Positions 1 through 11,039 of a stretch of DNA of 64,000 bases are shown here, piece after piece. The stretch is from assembly GCF_001659605.2 (NCBI RefSeq), contig NC_035172.2:21993973-22057972 (forward strand), read 5' to 3'. The translations under genes and the position numbers were made by a program. Below the pieces are notes generated by a model, which saw only the letters and a list, made by a program, of their open reading frames with translations, searched no databases and was not told the origin of the DNA. The DNA is from Manihot esculenta (taxonomy: Eukaryota > Streptophyta > Magnoliopsida > Malpighiales > Euphorbiaceae). Each line of letters opens with the position of its first letter. Positions within the stretch are counted from its first letter, which is position 1.

Positions 1-462
1 TATTCCCTCACCTAATGGTCCATTTTGGTTAAAAAACACCCTTTGTATTCCAAAAATTATCAAAAATCTTTTGTCTATTCAGAAATTCACCATTGATTAT
101 TTTTTTGAATTCTAGCCTCACTATTTTTTTGTTAAGGATCAGGTCACCCAGAGGGTTCTTCTGCAGGGTCCAAGTGAAGATGGCATTTATACCCTTAAAT
201 CTCCACCCAAATCTGCCTTGACAACAACTGTTCCATCCTTTTCTGATTTGCATTCAGCCTTGGATCATCATCATCGTTGAATCGTGTCTAAAATAATAAA
301 GGACTTCAAGTTACCTTATTCTAGTTTCCAATTTAATCCATGTTCTGCTTGCAATCTAGGAAAATTATCTAGACTTTCTTTAGCTTCTGTTGAACAAAAG
401 AGCATGAGTCCTTTTCAAATAATTCATTCTGATGTCTGGGGCCCTACTCTTGTTATGTCTAG
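1..462 (+). pseudogene. Ty1/copia element A, GAG-pre-integrase and integrase N-terminal part
   Basis: This is the left visible piece of a copia polyprotein, reading from about base 30 to the insertion point at 462. The + strand translation carries the pre-integrase region (KDQVTQRVLLQGPSEDG), the zinc-binding stretch ending CSACNLGKLSRLSL, and the start of the integrase core, HSDVWGP. Upstream stops and a TGA in the expected LWHHRLGH region (..LDHHHR-stop..) show it is decayed. Gypsy element 1 inserted inside the integrase coding sequence, and the reading resumes at 19257. The gag, protease and 5' LTR lie outside the window to the left. The family call is secure; the exact lineage is not resolved. 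Confidence 0.85.
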
Positions 463-639
463 TGTAATACCCGGCTAGACTCCGGTATCGGAATTCCTAC
501 CGTCCGGTGGAATCTCGGGTGTCGGAGACCTCTAGAAGGGTAAAACCATGTTTTTATAAAATGTTTTAATGTGTTTAATGATTTTAAGTAAAAAGGAAAT
601 TGAGTTTTTGCATGAAAATGACCTTGGAGGAAAACTCAG

Positions 640-790
640 GTTCGGCCGCCGAACATGCAGGCGTTTCGGGTGTGCCTTAGGCCCCTGAAAGCATAAGTGA
701 GGGAAACCAGGTTCGGCTGCCGAACCTTATGTTTGGCCGCCGAACATGGCATGCATGCGGAGGCACGTTCGGCCCCCGAATGTGGCCTGG
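640..790 (+). repeat. Cluster 1 of TTCGG-CCG-CCGAA inverted-repeat units (upstream of TATA box)
   Basis: Several short units of the form (G)GTTCGG-NNN-CCGAAC(C) occur here, for example near 642, 711, 733 and 768. Each has a 5-7 bp stem and a 3-nt centre, usually CCG, sometimes CTG or CCC. Equivalent clusters stand upstream of the TATA box in the other LTRs. They contain many CG dinucleotides and a GCCGCC core. Any role in transcription or silencing is inference. Confidence 0.8.
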
Positions 791-799
791 CCAGCCACC

Positions 800-807
800 T
801 ATAAAAG
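800..807 (+). promoter_or_regulatory. LTR TATA box (element 1, 5' LTR)
   Basis: The sequence CCTATAAAAGGG gives a canonical TATA box. It is conserved at the matching place in the 3' LTR (about 8400) and in element 5 (about 40529, TATAAAGG). Element 3 has a weaker TATAAGAGG at 24378. The start of transcription would be expected about 30 bases downstream, near 830-840. Confidence 0.65.
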
Positions 808-1334
808 GGTCCCTTAGCCGAAACGGGTGAGCTTTTCTCCCCATTTTCGGCCAAGGTGAGCTCTCCGCCGTCCCTCGCCTATTTTGAGTTTCTTCCTTCC
901 ATTCTTCATGATTTTTATGAGTTTGCAACTTTGTTTTGAAGATTTTTGAGCATAAAGCAAGTTTTGGAAGCTTGGAAGACTCAGGAGCTCTCTCCCTCCG
1001 TTCTCCAAGTTTAGGTCGCCTCCCCTCTCGATCTTTAAGAGGTAAGGGTCGATCTTGAACTCTTTTTATGTTTTAAGTAAGTTTTAAGTTGATTCATGGG
1101 GTAGAAATGCCTGTTTAGCTTAGATGAGCATTGTTAGGTTTTATGTGTTTTATGGACAATGTATGTTGGATATGCATGTTGATGTGTTATAGATGGGGTT
1201 TAGGATAGTTTGAAGCCCCTAGGAGCTTGTATGCTTGAGTATGCATGTTGTAGAATAGGAAAATGCATGTTTAGAAGGTTTGGGAGGCATTTGAGGTTGA
1301 GGAGCCGAAGTTTCTGCCCTTTGGCAAAAACCAG

Positions 1335-1525
1335 GTTCGGCAGCCGAAGGATTTTCGGCCGCCGAACCTGCCTGGAAGGCTAGCCTTTCGGCTGTCGAAG
1401 CCTGCCCCCGAAAAGAGACTTTCGTCTCTGGAGGGCACTTTCGGCCGCCGAAGGTGCCGCCGAACCTGCCTGACTTTCGGCTCTGGAGGGACTTTCGGCC
1501 GCCGAATCTGCCGCCGAAAGTGCCC
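1335..1525 (+). repeat. Cluster 2 of TTCGG-NNN-CCGAA units (downstream of the putative transcription start)
   Basis: About eight units or half-units of TTCGGCCGCCGAA, TTCGGCAGCCGAAGG and GCCCCCGAAA lie in under 200 bp, separated by GACTTTCGTCTCTGGAGGG-type spacers. The same cluster recurs in the LTRs at 9970-10160, 17890-18085, 24910-25090, 32360-32550, 34280-34490, 41065-41310 and 53365-53510. It creates spurious long open frames on the minus strand rich in FGGR or in RRPN/AAEP. Confidence 0.8.
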
Positions 1526-1905
1526 TGTTCAGCCTTCCTTTGCATGCTTTCCATGGATGTTTTGAGGTGTTTTAAGGGGGTTTTTGGGGAGTATTTTTAG
1601 AGTCATGTTCTAGTATGTTTGGTCCCTCATTTGAGTCCACCTGTGTAGGTTCGGACCCGAGGAACCGAGGACCCCAGCAGTGAGTTAGCTGCCTCAGTCA
1701 TTGTCAGAGCTAGCTGAGGTGTGTAGAATAAACTCTTATCTTTTAAATAAATGAAAATCTTAGCATGAATCGTGCATCACGGATGCCATGGGATATTTTA
1801 GGTTATTTGCATTAGAAATCACGAATATGTTGCATTGCATAATATGTTGTTGATGTGGATGAATGTTGGATGATCCTTTAGCCGCACTACGTTATGATAT
1901 GATGC

Positions 1906-2064
1906 GGAAAGACCAGATGTGGCCTGCACTACGCCCCTGGCACTATGTAAGAGAAAGACTGGAAGTGGCCAGCACTACGCCCCCGGCATGATAGGATATG
2001 TTATGATATGTTATGTATAAGAGAAAGACCAGATGTGGCCTACACTACGCCCTTGGCACTATTG
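1906..2064 (+). repeat. LTR-internal minisatellite, element 1
   Basis: Three imperfect copies of AAGACCAGATGTGGCC-GCACTACGCCCCTGGCA-type units, two of them separated by a TATGTTATGATATG stretch. It occupies the same relative place as the related arrays in the other LTRs (33737-33856, 41718-41870, 53886-54136). All of these carry a CCAGG/CCTGGCA-like core. Confidence 0.7.
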
Positions 2065-2702
2065 GATTCAGTAGTGGGCTATTGGTGACAAGTTCATCCT
2101 TGATGTGAATTGTTTGTGATATGTTGCATTTCATGAAAGCATGAAAAATAAATTGAATGTTATATTATTCTGCTCACTGGGCTCTTGCAGCTCACCCCTT
2201 TCCCCTTATCCCCCAGGTTTGTAGGTATAGGGTAGACCAGGAGGTCGACAGGAGTAAATTCTGATTTCATGTAATAGTTAGAAATTGTGGACATGATAAA
2301 ATTGTAATGTAATGTCCTATGTAGTCATGATATGTAATAATGATATTGAGGATTAGAGGTTGTGCTTGACCCTATGTGTATGGTTATCCCTTTTGATACA
2401 TGATCTATAGAATGTTTTTATGATGTTTATGTTCAACCAAGCTTAATGTATGCATGTTGGGTTACCCATTGGAGCATTTGATGAGAGCTCCAGTGTGTGG
2501 GTTATGTTATGTTATGAGTATTTATACAGGTTGAGCTTGGTTTATGGAAAGAAAAAGTTTACAGGTTTTTGAGTATGTATGATCATGTATGGGATTTGAC
2601 AGGTTCACAGGTTATATGTCAGGCTTGCTACGGGTCCCGGCGGTCTTAAGCCGATTTGGATCCTAGTGCCAATAGCGGTCCGATTTTCGGGTCGTTACAG
2701 AG

Positions 2703-2715
2703 TGGTATCAGAGCC
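2703..2715 (+). promoter_or_regulatory. Primer-binding site, initiator-Met tRNA (element 1)
   Basis: TGGTATCAGAGCC starts three bases after the LTR end. It is complementary to the 3' end of plant initiator methionine tRNA, the usual primer for reverse transcription in plant copia and gypsy elements. Confidence 0.9.
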
Positions 2716-2970
2716 CTAGGTTCATATGGTCGGACCTAGAGTGTCGGGCTCATAGATGTTATAGAAGGTCAAGCACAATAGGAAAGATCATGTCCACTAG
2801 GATAGGATGTGGAGTCCTGTCTTGTATAATGATGTGAAATGCCATGATAATATGCATGTGCATTAATGTTATGATTGTTATGTGATGTATGTGATGCGGG
2901 TTCATGTGTTGACACATGAACCATTTGATGCTAATGTTTGTGTGATTTGTGTTGTTTTTCAGAAAACAGG

Positions 2971-5900
2971 ATGAGAGGAACTCGTCGATCTGCACGATTG
3001 ACTGGAGTGCCACCTGAGGATGAGGGCATGAGCGCCCATCCTCCTGCATTGCCTAGGGCAATGTCTAGTATGGCTAGCAGAGAAAGAGCAGTAAGAGACC
3101 CTAGAAGGTCTCTGGATCTGGGTAGAAGCAGATCAGTGAGGGGAACAGTTCAGGGAGGAATGTCAGAGGACATGGGGGATGATATGGACGTAGAGCAGAG
3201 GAGAGATGGCAGTCTAGGAGCTAGCATGTCAAAAGAGGGAATGAGAGAGTCCCAAGGAGGCACTCAGGCCTCGGGATTTGTTCAGCCACCCCACTACCCA
3301 CACTTCTCACAAAATCCCGGGTATTCGATGGGAGGTACATTGGATTACCCTAGCTTTACCCCTTATCCCACACACATGCCATACCCACCCTACTACCCAC
3401 CATACCCACAGTACCCAATGTATCCACCCTCACCCTACTATCCAAATCCAGCTAACCCTACCTCAGAAAATGTTGCACCTCCTCCACCATCAGCAGAACC
3501 CACAGTTCCAACAACACATATACCTAAGCCTAGCTCATCTGGTGGGAGCAAGATCAAGATGACCGACTACATGAAGCTAGGTGCTGCCCAGTTTGAAACC
3601 GGTGATGACCCATTTGTGTACCTTGAGAGGGTCAAAACAATTACAAATGAGATAGGAGCTAATGACAGCAGAGCCATTCAGATGGCTGGGTTCACACTCA
3701 AATGCAAAAAGGCCCGTGAGTGGTTTAAGAACTATGTGAGCCCGAGGTTGGACAGCCTATCATGGGAGGAGTTTGCAAATGAATTTGCAGGATGGGCTTT
3801 TCCTGACAGTTCAAGAGAATTGAAGATGATTGAGTTTGAACAGTTAAGGCAGACAGAGGAAATGAGTGTAGAGGAGTACACCGACAGATTCTTGGAGCTA
3901 TTGCCGTTTGCAGGGCAAACTCTTGACACAGACTAGAAGAAGTCAAGGAGGTATATCATGAAACTTCACTCCAGGTATTCCTCCTTGATCCAGTCCGTAG
4001 ATAGGGAGAGCTTCCATGCCATAGTGGATATGGCTAGGAGGATGGAGGCTAGTGCTATCATCGAGGGGAAAGTCAAGCAGTCAGTGGCACAACCTTCTGG
4101 TTCTAAGACCCCAAGCTCTTCTTCAATGAGTGCAGCAGCTTCAGGTAGTAAAAAGTGGGACAGAGGCCCCAGGAAGTCTAAGAAGAACAAGTTCTGGAAC
4201 AAGGTTAAGTCCAGTCTGGGATTTGGAGGTAGCTCAAGCTCTGGTGCGGATAATGCAGTTTGTGCAAGGTGTGGTAAGCCACACAAGGGAGTATGTCGGT
4301 TTGGGATGACAGCCTATTTCAGATGCGGTCAGGAGGGACATATGGCTCGAGAGTGTCTAAGAGCGGTTCCGATGGCTCAGTCCCAGCAGACAGCTTCTGG
4401 TAGTGTAGCGCAGCCAGCAGCTCCAGCCACGACTCAGGCTAGTGGCAGAGGTAGAAGGAGAGGGGCAGCCTCTTCTTCAGCGGGTTTCAGAGGTGAAGGT
4501 CCATCAGCTCCAGCACGGATCTTCACAATGACATAGCAAGAGGCAGATGCATCTAACACCGTGGTGGCAGGTAACTTAGTCATCGGTTGTTCAGATGTGT
4601 ATGCCTTGATGGACCCTGGTGCATCTCATTCTTTTATTGGACCGAGAGCCGTTGAGAGGTTGGGGTTGATGATCTCTGGGTTAGAGTGTCCTCTCTGGGT
4701 CAGTGGACCCAAGTGTGACCCATCAGTGGCAGAGTCAGTCTGCCAGTGTAGTCCTGTGTTTGTTGAGGGAAGATGCTTGTCCGCCGACCTGGTGGTTCTA
4801 GATTTGACAGATTTTGACGTCATTCTAGGGATGGACTGGTTGTCTACCCATGGTGCTACCTTGGACTGCAGGGACAAGGTAGTCAGGTTCAGAGGTCAGG
4901 ATGGGTCAGAGGTCGTCTTCAGGGGAGACAGGAGGGGTACACCTAGAGGTCTGATATCAGCTCTTCAGGCTCGTAGGTTGCTTGGGAGGGGATGTCAGTG
5001 GTATTTGGCTCATGTGAGAGAGCTTAGCAGTCAGGTTAGAGAGCTCGCCTCAGTGCCAGTGGTCAGAGAGTTTTTAGAAGTCTTCCCAGACGAGCTGCCA
5101 GGTTTACCACCTGCTAGGGAGATAGAGTTCGAAATAGAACTGATGCCTGGAACCCGACCGATCTCTATCCCTCCCTACAGGATGGCACCAGCAGAATTGA
5201 AAGAGTTGAAAGAGCAGTTACAGGAGCTGGTAGACAAGGGCTTCATCCGACCGAGTACCTCACCCTGGGGTGCTCCAGTTTTGTTTGTGAGAAAGAAGGA
5301 TGGATCCCTCAGACTTTGTATCGACTACAGGCAGTTGAACAAAGTCACTACCAAGAATAGGTACCCTTTGCCAAGGATTGATGATCTATTCGACCAGCTA
5401 GCAGGAGCGGGTTGTTTCTCCAAATTAGATCTGAGGTCCGGGTATCATCAGCTGAGGATCAGAGAGGAAGATGTGCCAAAGACGGCTTTCAGGACCAGAT
5501 ATGGGCATTTTGAATTCCTTGTGATGCCGTTCGGGTTAACCAATGCCCCTGCAGCATTCATGGATCTCATGAACAGAGTGTTTAGCCAGTACCTGGATCA
5601 CTTCTTTATTGTCTTCATAGATGATATCTTGGTGTATTCTAGGAATGTAGAGGAGCATGCCCATCATCTGAGGTTGGTTCTACAGACCTTGAGGGAGCAT
5701 GGCTTGTATGCCAAGTTCTCCAAGTGTGAGTTCTGGCTGAGGAGCATTTCATTCTTGGGGCATGTTGTGTCAGAAAATGGAATAGAGGTGGACCCCAAGA
5801 AGGTAGAAGCTGTGGCTAACTGGCCTAGACCCACTTCAGTGTCAGAGATCAGAAGTTTCTTGGGTTTGGCAGGTTACTACAGGAGGTTCGTTCAGGACTT

Positions 5901-7955
5901 CTCAAAAATTGCGGCTCCTCTGACCAGGTTAACCAGGAAGAATCAGAAGTTTGTGTGGACCGACTAGTGCGAAGAGAGTTTTGAAGAGCTTAAGAAGAGA
6001 TTAACGTCAGCACCAGTGTTAGCCTTGCCAACTAGCAATGAGGACTTCATAGTATTCTGTGATGCATCTCGAGTGGGTTTGGGTTGTGTGCTAATGCAGA
6101 ATGAAAGGGTGATTGCTTATGCTTCTAGGCAGGTAAAGAAGCATGAGTTGAATTACCCCACACATGACCTGGAAATGGCAGCAGTAATCTTTGCACTCAA
6201 GATGTGGAGGCACTACCTCTATGGGGTTAAATGTGAGATCTTCACGGATCATAAAAGCGTACAGTACATCCTGAGTCAAAGAGATTTGAACTTGAGACAG
6301 AGAAGATGGGTAGAACTGCTGAGTGATTATGATTGCAAGATTCAGTACCATCCGGGTAAGGCGAATGTTGTGGCAGACGCCCTAAGCCGGAAATCACTAG
6401 GCAGTTTATCCCACATCACGGCGGAGAGGAGACCAGTAGTGAAGGAGTTTTACAAGCTCATTTATGAAGGTCTACAGTTGGAGTTGTTTGGTACAGGTGC
6501 TTTAGTTGCCCAGATGAGAGTGGCACCCGTGTTTCTGGAGCAGGTGGCTCAGAAACAACATGAGGACCCAGAGTTAGTGAAGATTGCCAGGACTGTTCAG
6601 TCAGGCAAAGATAGTGAGTTCAGATTCGACAACAAAGGGATCCTCCGCTATAGGAGTCGTTTGTGTGTACCAGATGATATAGGGCTAAAGGGAGAATTAT
6701 GAGAGAGGCTCATAATGCAAGATACAGCGTTCACCCTGGAGCCACCAAAATGTACCAAGATTTGAAGAAAGTTTATTGGTGGCCAGCTATGAAGAGAGAA
6801 GTGGCACAGTTTGTGTCAGCCTGCGAAGTGTGTCAGAGGGTGAAGCTGGAACATCAGAAGCCGGCTGGAATGCTTATCCTGCTACCTATTCCAGAGTGGA
6901 AATGGGAGAATATAGCTATGGACTTCGTAGTGGGGTTACCGACGACGTCCAACAGATTGGACTCCATATAGGTGATTGTGGATAGACTCACCGAATCTGC
7001 TCACTTCATCCCTGTCAGGAGTGGCTATTCTGTGGATAAGTTGGCGCAGGTGTATGTTGATGAGATCGTCAGGCTGCATGGGGTTCCTGTTTCAATAGTG
7101 TCCGATAGAGGACCCCAGTTCACCTCCAGATTTTGGCGGAGTCTGCAGAATGCCATGGGTACCAGATTGGATTTTAGCACTGCTTTCCATCCGCAGACGG
7201 ACGGACAATTAGAAAGGACCATCCAGACAATAGAGGTTATGCTCAGAATGTGTGTGCTGGACTTTGGCGGTTCTTGGAGGCAGCATCTACCTTTGGTGGA
7301 GTTTGCCTACAATAACAGCCATCATGCTAGCATCGGGATGGCTCCATATGAAGCTTTGTATGGGAGGAAGTGCAGATCGCCTGTTTGCTGGGAAGAAGTT
7401 GGAGAAAAGGCCTTGGCAGGGCCTGAGCTAGTAGAAATCACCAGCAGGGTGGTACCCATAATCAGAGAAAGAATCAAGACTGCTGCAAGCAGACAGAAGA
7501 GTTATGCAGATATCCGCAGAAGACAAGTAGAATTTCAGGAGGGGGATTTGGTATTGCTCAAGGTGTCTCCAATGAAAGGGGTGATTCGGTTCGGGAAGAA
7601 AGGTAAGCTAGCTCCGCGGTACATCGGACCCTTTGAAATCTTGCAAAAGATTGGGAATGTATCGTACAAGTTAGACTTACCCGCTTCAATGGAGAGAATC
7701 CATCCGGTTTTCCATGTTTCTATGTTGAGAAAGTTCGTGTCAGATCCGGGCAAGGTTCTTAGTGAGCCTGATGTGGAGATCCAAGACGATCTCACCTATG
7801 TTGAGCAGCCGGTAAGGATCCTAGACACCCAGATCAGAAAGCTAAGGAACAAGGAAATCCCGATGGTGAAAGTCCTTTGGAATCACCACAATATTGAGGA
7901 GTGTACCTGGGAGACACGAGAGTCCATGCTCCAGCAATATTCCCATCTTTTCTAA
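2971..7955 (+). pseudogene. Gypsy element 1 gag-pol polyprotein (decayed)
   Basis: The polyprotein starts at the ATG reading MRGTRRSARLTG, as in elements 2 and 5, and ends QQYSHLF-stop at 7955. In order: a proline/tyrosine-rich N-terminus and gag capsid region; a CCHC knuckle (FRCGQEGHMAREC, about 4318-4356); protease [11 protein letters not shown] (about 4603); RT with CIDYRQLN (5320) and FIDDILVYS (5617); RNase H from about 6055; integrase with its HHCC zinc domain (6708-6840) and core motifs MDFVVGLP, VSDRGPQF and ERTIQ; and a chromodomain-like tail from about 7810. Four in-frame stops (3934, 4534, 5965, 6969) and a one-base deletion near 6694 break it. Apart from that deletion the frame is kept. 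No activity is expected. Confidence 0.93.
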
Positions 7956-8026
7956 AGTAAGTTTTATGTGCTTTGTATGTATGTTATGTGTATGACATGT
8001 TGTATGCTTTGCATGTGCTAGTTGAG

Positions 8027-8048
8027 GAACATTCGGGGACGAATGTTC
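8027..8048 (+). other. Conserved stem-loop next to polypurine tract (element 1)
   Basis: GAACATTCG-(GGGA)-CGAATGTTC is a perfect 9-bp inverted repeat ending two bases before the polypurine tract. It recurs at 40153-40174 (element 5), 11007-11026 (element 2, loop AGGA on its coding strand) and, decayed, at 31487-31506 (element 3). Similar sequence before the polypurine tract is a familiar trait of Tekay/Del-type gypsy elements, as far as I recall. Confidence 0.75.
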
Positions 8049-8050
8049 TT

Positions 8051-8063
8051 AAGGGGGGAAGAA
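8051..8063 (+). promoter_or_regulatory. Polypurine tract (element 1)
   Basis: AAGGGGGGAAGAA lies directly before the 3' LTR start at 8064, where plus-strand synthesis would be primed. Confidence 0.9.
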
Positions 8064-8624
8064 TGTAATACCCGGCTAGACTCCGGTATCGGAATTCCTA
8101 CCGTCCGGTGGAATCTCGGGTGTCGGAGACCTCTAGAAGGGTAAAACCATGTTTTTATAAAATGTTTTAATGTGTTTCATGATTTTAAGTAAAAAGGAAA
8201 TTGAGTTTTTGCATGAAAATGACCTTGGAGGAAAACTCAGGTTCGGCCGCCGAACCTCAAGTTCGGCCGCCGAACATGCAGGCATTTCGGGTGTACCTTA
8301 GGCCCCCGAAAGCATAAGTGAGGGAAACCAGGTTTGGCCGCCGAACATGGCATGCATGCGGAGGCACGTTCAGCCCCCGAATGTGGCCTGGCCAGCCACC
8401 TATAAAAGGGTCCCTTAGCCGAAACGGGTGAGCTTTTCTCCCCATTTTCGGCCAAGGTGAGCTCTCCGCCGTCCCTCGCCGATTTTGAGTTTCTTCCTTC
8501 CATTCTTCATGATTTTTATGAGTTTGCAACTTTGTTTTGAAGATTTTTGAGCATAAAGCAAGTTTTGGAAGCTTAGAAGACTCAGGAGCTCTCTCCCTCC
8601 GTTCTCCAAGTTTAGGTCGCCTCC
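8064..8624 (+). repeat. 3' LTR of element 1, left part
   Basis: Matches 463 to about 1024 of the 5' LTR, including the TATA box (about 8400), and stops at the element 2 insertion. The last five bases, CCTCC, are the target duplicated by element 2. It differs from the 5' copy by point changes and by gain or loss of TTCGG-type units. Confidence 0.95.
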
Positions 8625-10989
8625 TGTAACGACCCGGAAACCGGTACCCCTTAGGAACGGTCCGAACCATCACTGGCACTAGGATCCAGATCGGCTTAAG
8701 GCCGCCGGGACCCGTAGTCAGCCAACTATACTCTCTGTGTACCTGATAAATCCCATACATGATACCAAATAACTCAACAATCCTGTAAAACTCTGTAGGC
8801 TTAACTACTGCTACTCAGATATATCAATCTGAAATGACCCTCAGGGCCTGTACCAGGGACTACTATCTGCTGTGGTCCAGGGAGTAACACAATCTGTAAC
8901 ACATCCCACTGGTATCTCATCGAAGCCATACATTAAGCCTAACTCACACATTTCTCATCAAGAAACGTAAAACAGGATTGTGTACAAGGGATGAATCATA
9001 CATCACACTATAGCAGTGACACTAGGGGAAAGCATCAGTCTATCCTGTATCTGACAGTACATATCGATATATTACATTACAACTACTCTTTAAATTACAT
9101 CATGTCCACTATCCTATTACATCATTCAGTCATGCATAACTGTCCTCTGTACTCTTGCTGACTTTAACTTCCCATAGGAATCACAGAACCTGCAAAACTG
9201 GGGTTAAGGGAGCGGGATGAGCTCTAGAGCCCAGGGAGGAGGAACAATAAAAACAGTTCATTAATTACATGCTCTCATGAAATGCATCACATCACAAACA
9301 TATCATCTCAAGGATGAACTTGTCACCAATAGCCCTTTACTGTATACATGTAGTACTATGTCCAACTTGCCAGGGGCGATTAGGCCTCACCTGGACTTCT
9401 CTTACCTGGCTCTATCACAAGGCCAACTGTGCCAGGGGCGATTAGGCCTCACCTGGACTTCTCTATCTGAGTCAGGTCAAACTGTCTATCTCATAGTACC
9501 AGGAGCGACCTGGACTATCCAGGGGCGACCTGGTATGGCTATCTCATGCCATAACGCTGTATCTGTGCTCTATCAGGGCTAAGGATCATCCAACATTCAT
9601 CCACACAAATATCAGCTTATGCAATGCAGCATATTCGTGGAATCTAATGCAATACAACCTAATACATAACATGGCATTTTATGATGCATGGATCATGCTA
9701 GATTCGTGTCATTTCTGAATGTAAAATAGTACAGTTAGTTCCACTCACCTGTAGCCAAACAGTGGCTAGCTCTAGGCCAACTCTAACTCTGAAGCAGCTA
9801 CTACTGCTTACCACCTCGGTTCCTCGGGTCCAACCCTACAATGAAGGACTCAAATGAGGTACCAAACATACTCTATATCACTGATAAACATCTCCCCAAA
9901 ACCCCTCTAGAATACCTCAAAACAATCACAGTTAGCATACAAAAGAAAAGCTAGACAGAACACATTCGGCTGCAGGTTCGGCGGCCGAATGCCCTGTCCA
10001 GAGCCGAAACTGGCATACCTTCGGCGGCACCTTCGGCGGCCGAATCCTCCAAACAGAGCCGAACCTCAAAAACGCTCGGGCAAGCGGTGGCAGCCTAAGC
10101 CACCATGCAAGGGGTTCGGCGGCCGAATCCTCCCTTCGGCGGCCGAACCTGAGTTCTTCAAGAATTCAGCTTCATGCATGAGCAAGCCTGCCAAACACCA
10201 ACTCTATTCCACACATGCATACTTTACTCTCACCTCACATATACTCTGGTATATGCTCTAAGGGGTCCAAAACTACCTATTAACCCCAACAAAACAGCAA
10301 CTATAACATATAAGCAAGCTTCTCCATAAAGTCATCAAAACTAACCGAACCATGCAACTCTACAAAAACTCCCATAAAAACCCTTTATAAAACATTAAAA
10401 CAAGTTTAAAAGCTTCCCTTACCTCTTGAAACTAGAAGAGGAACAACCGGGACGTTGAACTATGGAGCAACTTCTCTTCAAAAAATCACCAAACCACCAA
10501 CCTTCACTTTTCTCTCTTTTTCTCTCAAAAACCTTCAAACCCTTTTTGCAAATGAACAACCCTCTGCATAAGCTGATTAAAAGCTTGCAGATGAGTCAAG
10601 GGAAACGTGGCCTAACCTCTGATCATGATCTGAAGGCAAACACCTGGCCAAACCACGGACTGAGGAGCGTGCACAACTTAGCCGACCACTCCAGTTTCGG
10701 CTGCCGAAGCTGCATGCAAAACCATGCAACTTTCGGGGGCCGAACTTAACCTTCGGGGGCCGAACATTGGGCACTTTCGGCGGCCGAACGTAACTTCGGC
10801 GGCCGAACCTGGCCTTTGTTCCCATAACCTTTTCTCTTACAAAACAAAACTCAATCCTATTCTATTCAAAACCTTAAAAGACGTCAAAACATTTAGAAAA
10901 TCTTTCTAATACCCTTCTAGAAATCTCTGACATCTCCGAATTCTACCGGACGGTAGAATTTCCGATGTCTGAATTAGCCGGGTATTACA
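8625..10989 (-). repeat. 3' LTR of element 2 (left end, minus strand)
   Basis: On the + strand it runs from TGTAACGACCCGGAAACCGG to AGCCGGGTATTACA, the reverse complement of the TGTAATACCCGGCT...GGGTCGTTACA pattern. The open frames at 9277-9582, 9989-10261 and 10462-10749 repeat exactly in the other LTR and are not genes. Confidence 0.95.
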
Positions 10990-11026
10990 ATCTTCCCCCC
11001 TTACAAAACATTCGTCCTCGAATGTT
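10990..11026 (-). promoter_or_regulatory. Polypurine tract and stem-loop of element 2
   Basis: Read on the minus strand: an AACATTCGAGGACGAATGTT hairpin (11007-11026), then a purine tract AAGGGGGGAAGAT (10990-11002) directly before the LTR start. Confidence 0.88.
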
Positions 11027-11039
11027 AAAAAAACAAGCA

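Larger units (their letters stand above)
463..2699 (+). repeat. 5' LTR of gypsy element 1
   Basis: Begins TGTAATACCCGGCT and ends CGGGTCGTTACA directly before the primer-binding region. It holds a TATA box at about 800, two clusters of TTCGG-CCG-CCGAA-type units (about 640-790 and 1335-1525), a splice-donor-like AAGAG/GTAAGG at 1040-1046, and a minisatellite at 1906-2064. The 3' copy is 8064-8624 plus 17575-19256. Compared with that copy, the 5' LTR lacks one TTCGG unit near 645 and has an extra one near 711-745. Confidence 0.95.
1042..2962 (+). promoter_or_regulatory. Candidate leader intron (donor in LTR, acceptor just before gag ATG)
   Basis: A strong donor-like AAGAG/GTAAGG lies at 1040-1046, about 200 bp downstream of the putative transcription start. 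A T-rich tract ending TTTTTCAG/ lies at 2954-2962, nine bases before the gag ATG at 2971. Splicing would remove most of U5 and the primer site, giving a short-leader mRNA for gag-pol separate from the genomic RNA. The donor motif recurs in most LTRs of the window and the acceptor in all four gag leaders. This is inferred from sequence only. Confidence 0.4.

Noticed and set aside
1335..1525. Possible CRISPR-like or regularly spaced repeat array
   Set aside because: Units are short, imperfect, irregularly spaced and inside a plant LTR. There are no unique spacers and no cas genes.
1219..1554. Minus-strand open frames rich in FGGR / GGRK repeats (also near 17671-18110, 40860-41565, 53276-53536)
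   Set aside because: They are translations of the CG-rich TTCGG-CCG-CCGAA units inside LTRs. They recur in every LTR and have no gene-like start context.
2971..7955. Possible integrated pararetrovirus (caulimovirid)
   Set aside because: LTRs, 5-bp duplications, an integrase downstream of RNase H and a chromodomain-like tail identify a Ty3/gypsy retrotransposon. No movement-protein or pararetroviral motif is seen.
9277..9582. Open frames duplicated exactly at 15862-16167, and the pairs at 9989/16574 and 10462/17047
   Set aside because: The pairs are the two LTRs of element 2, not a duplicated gene family.
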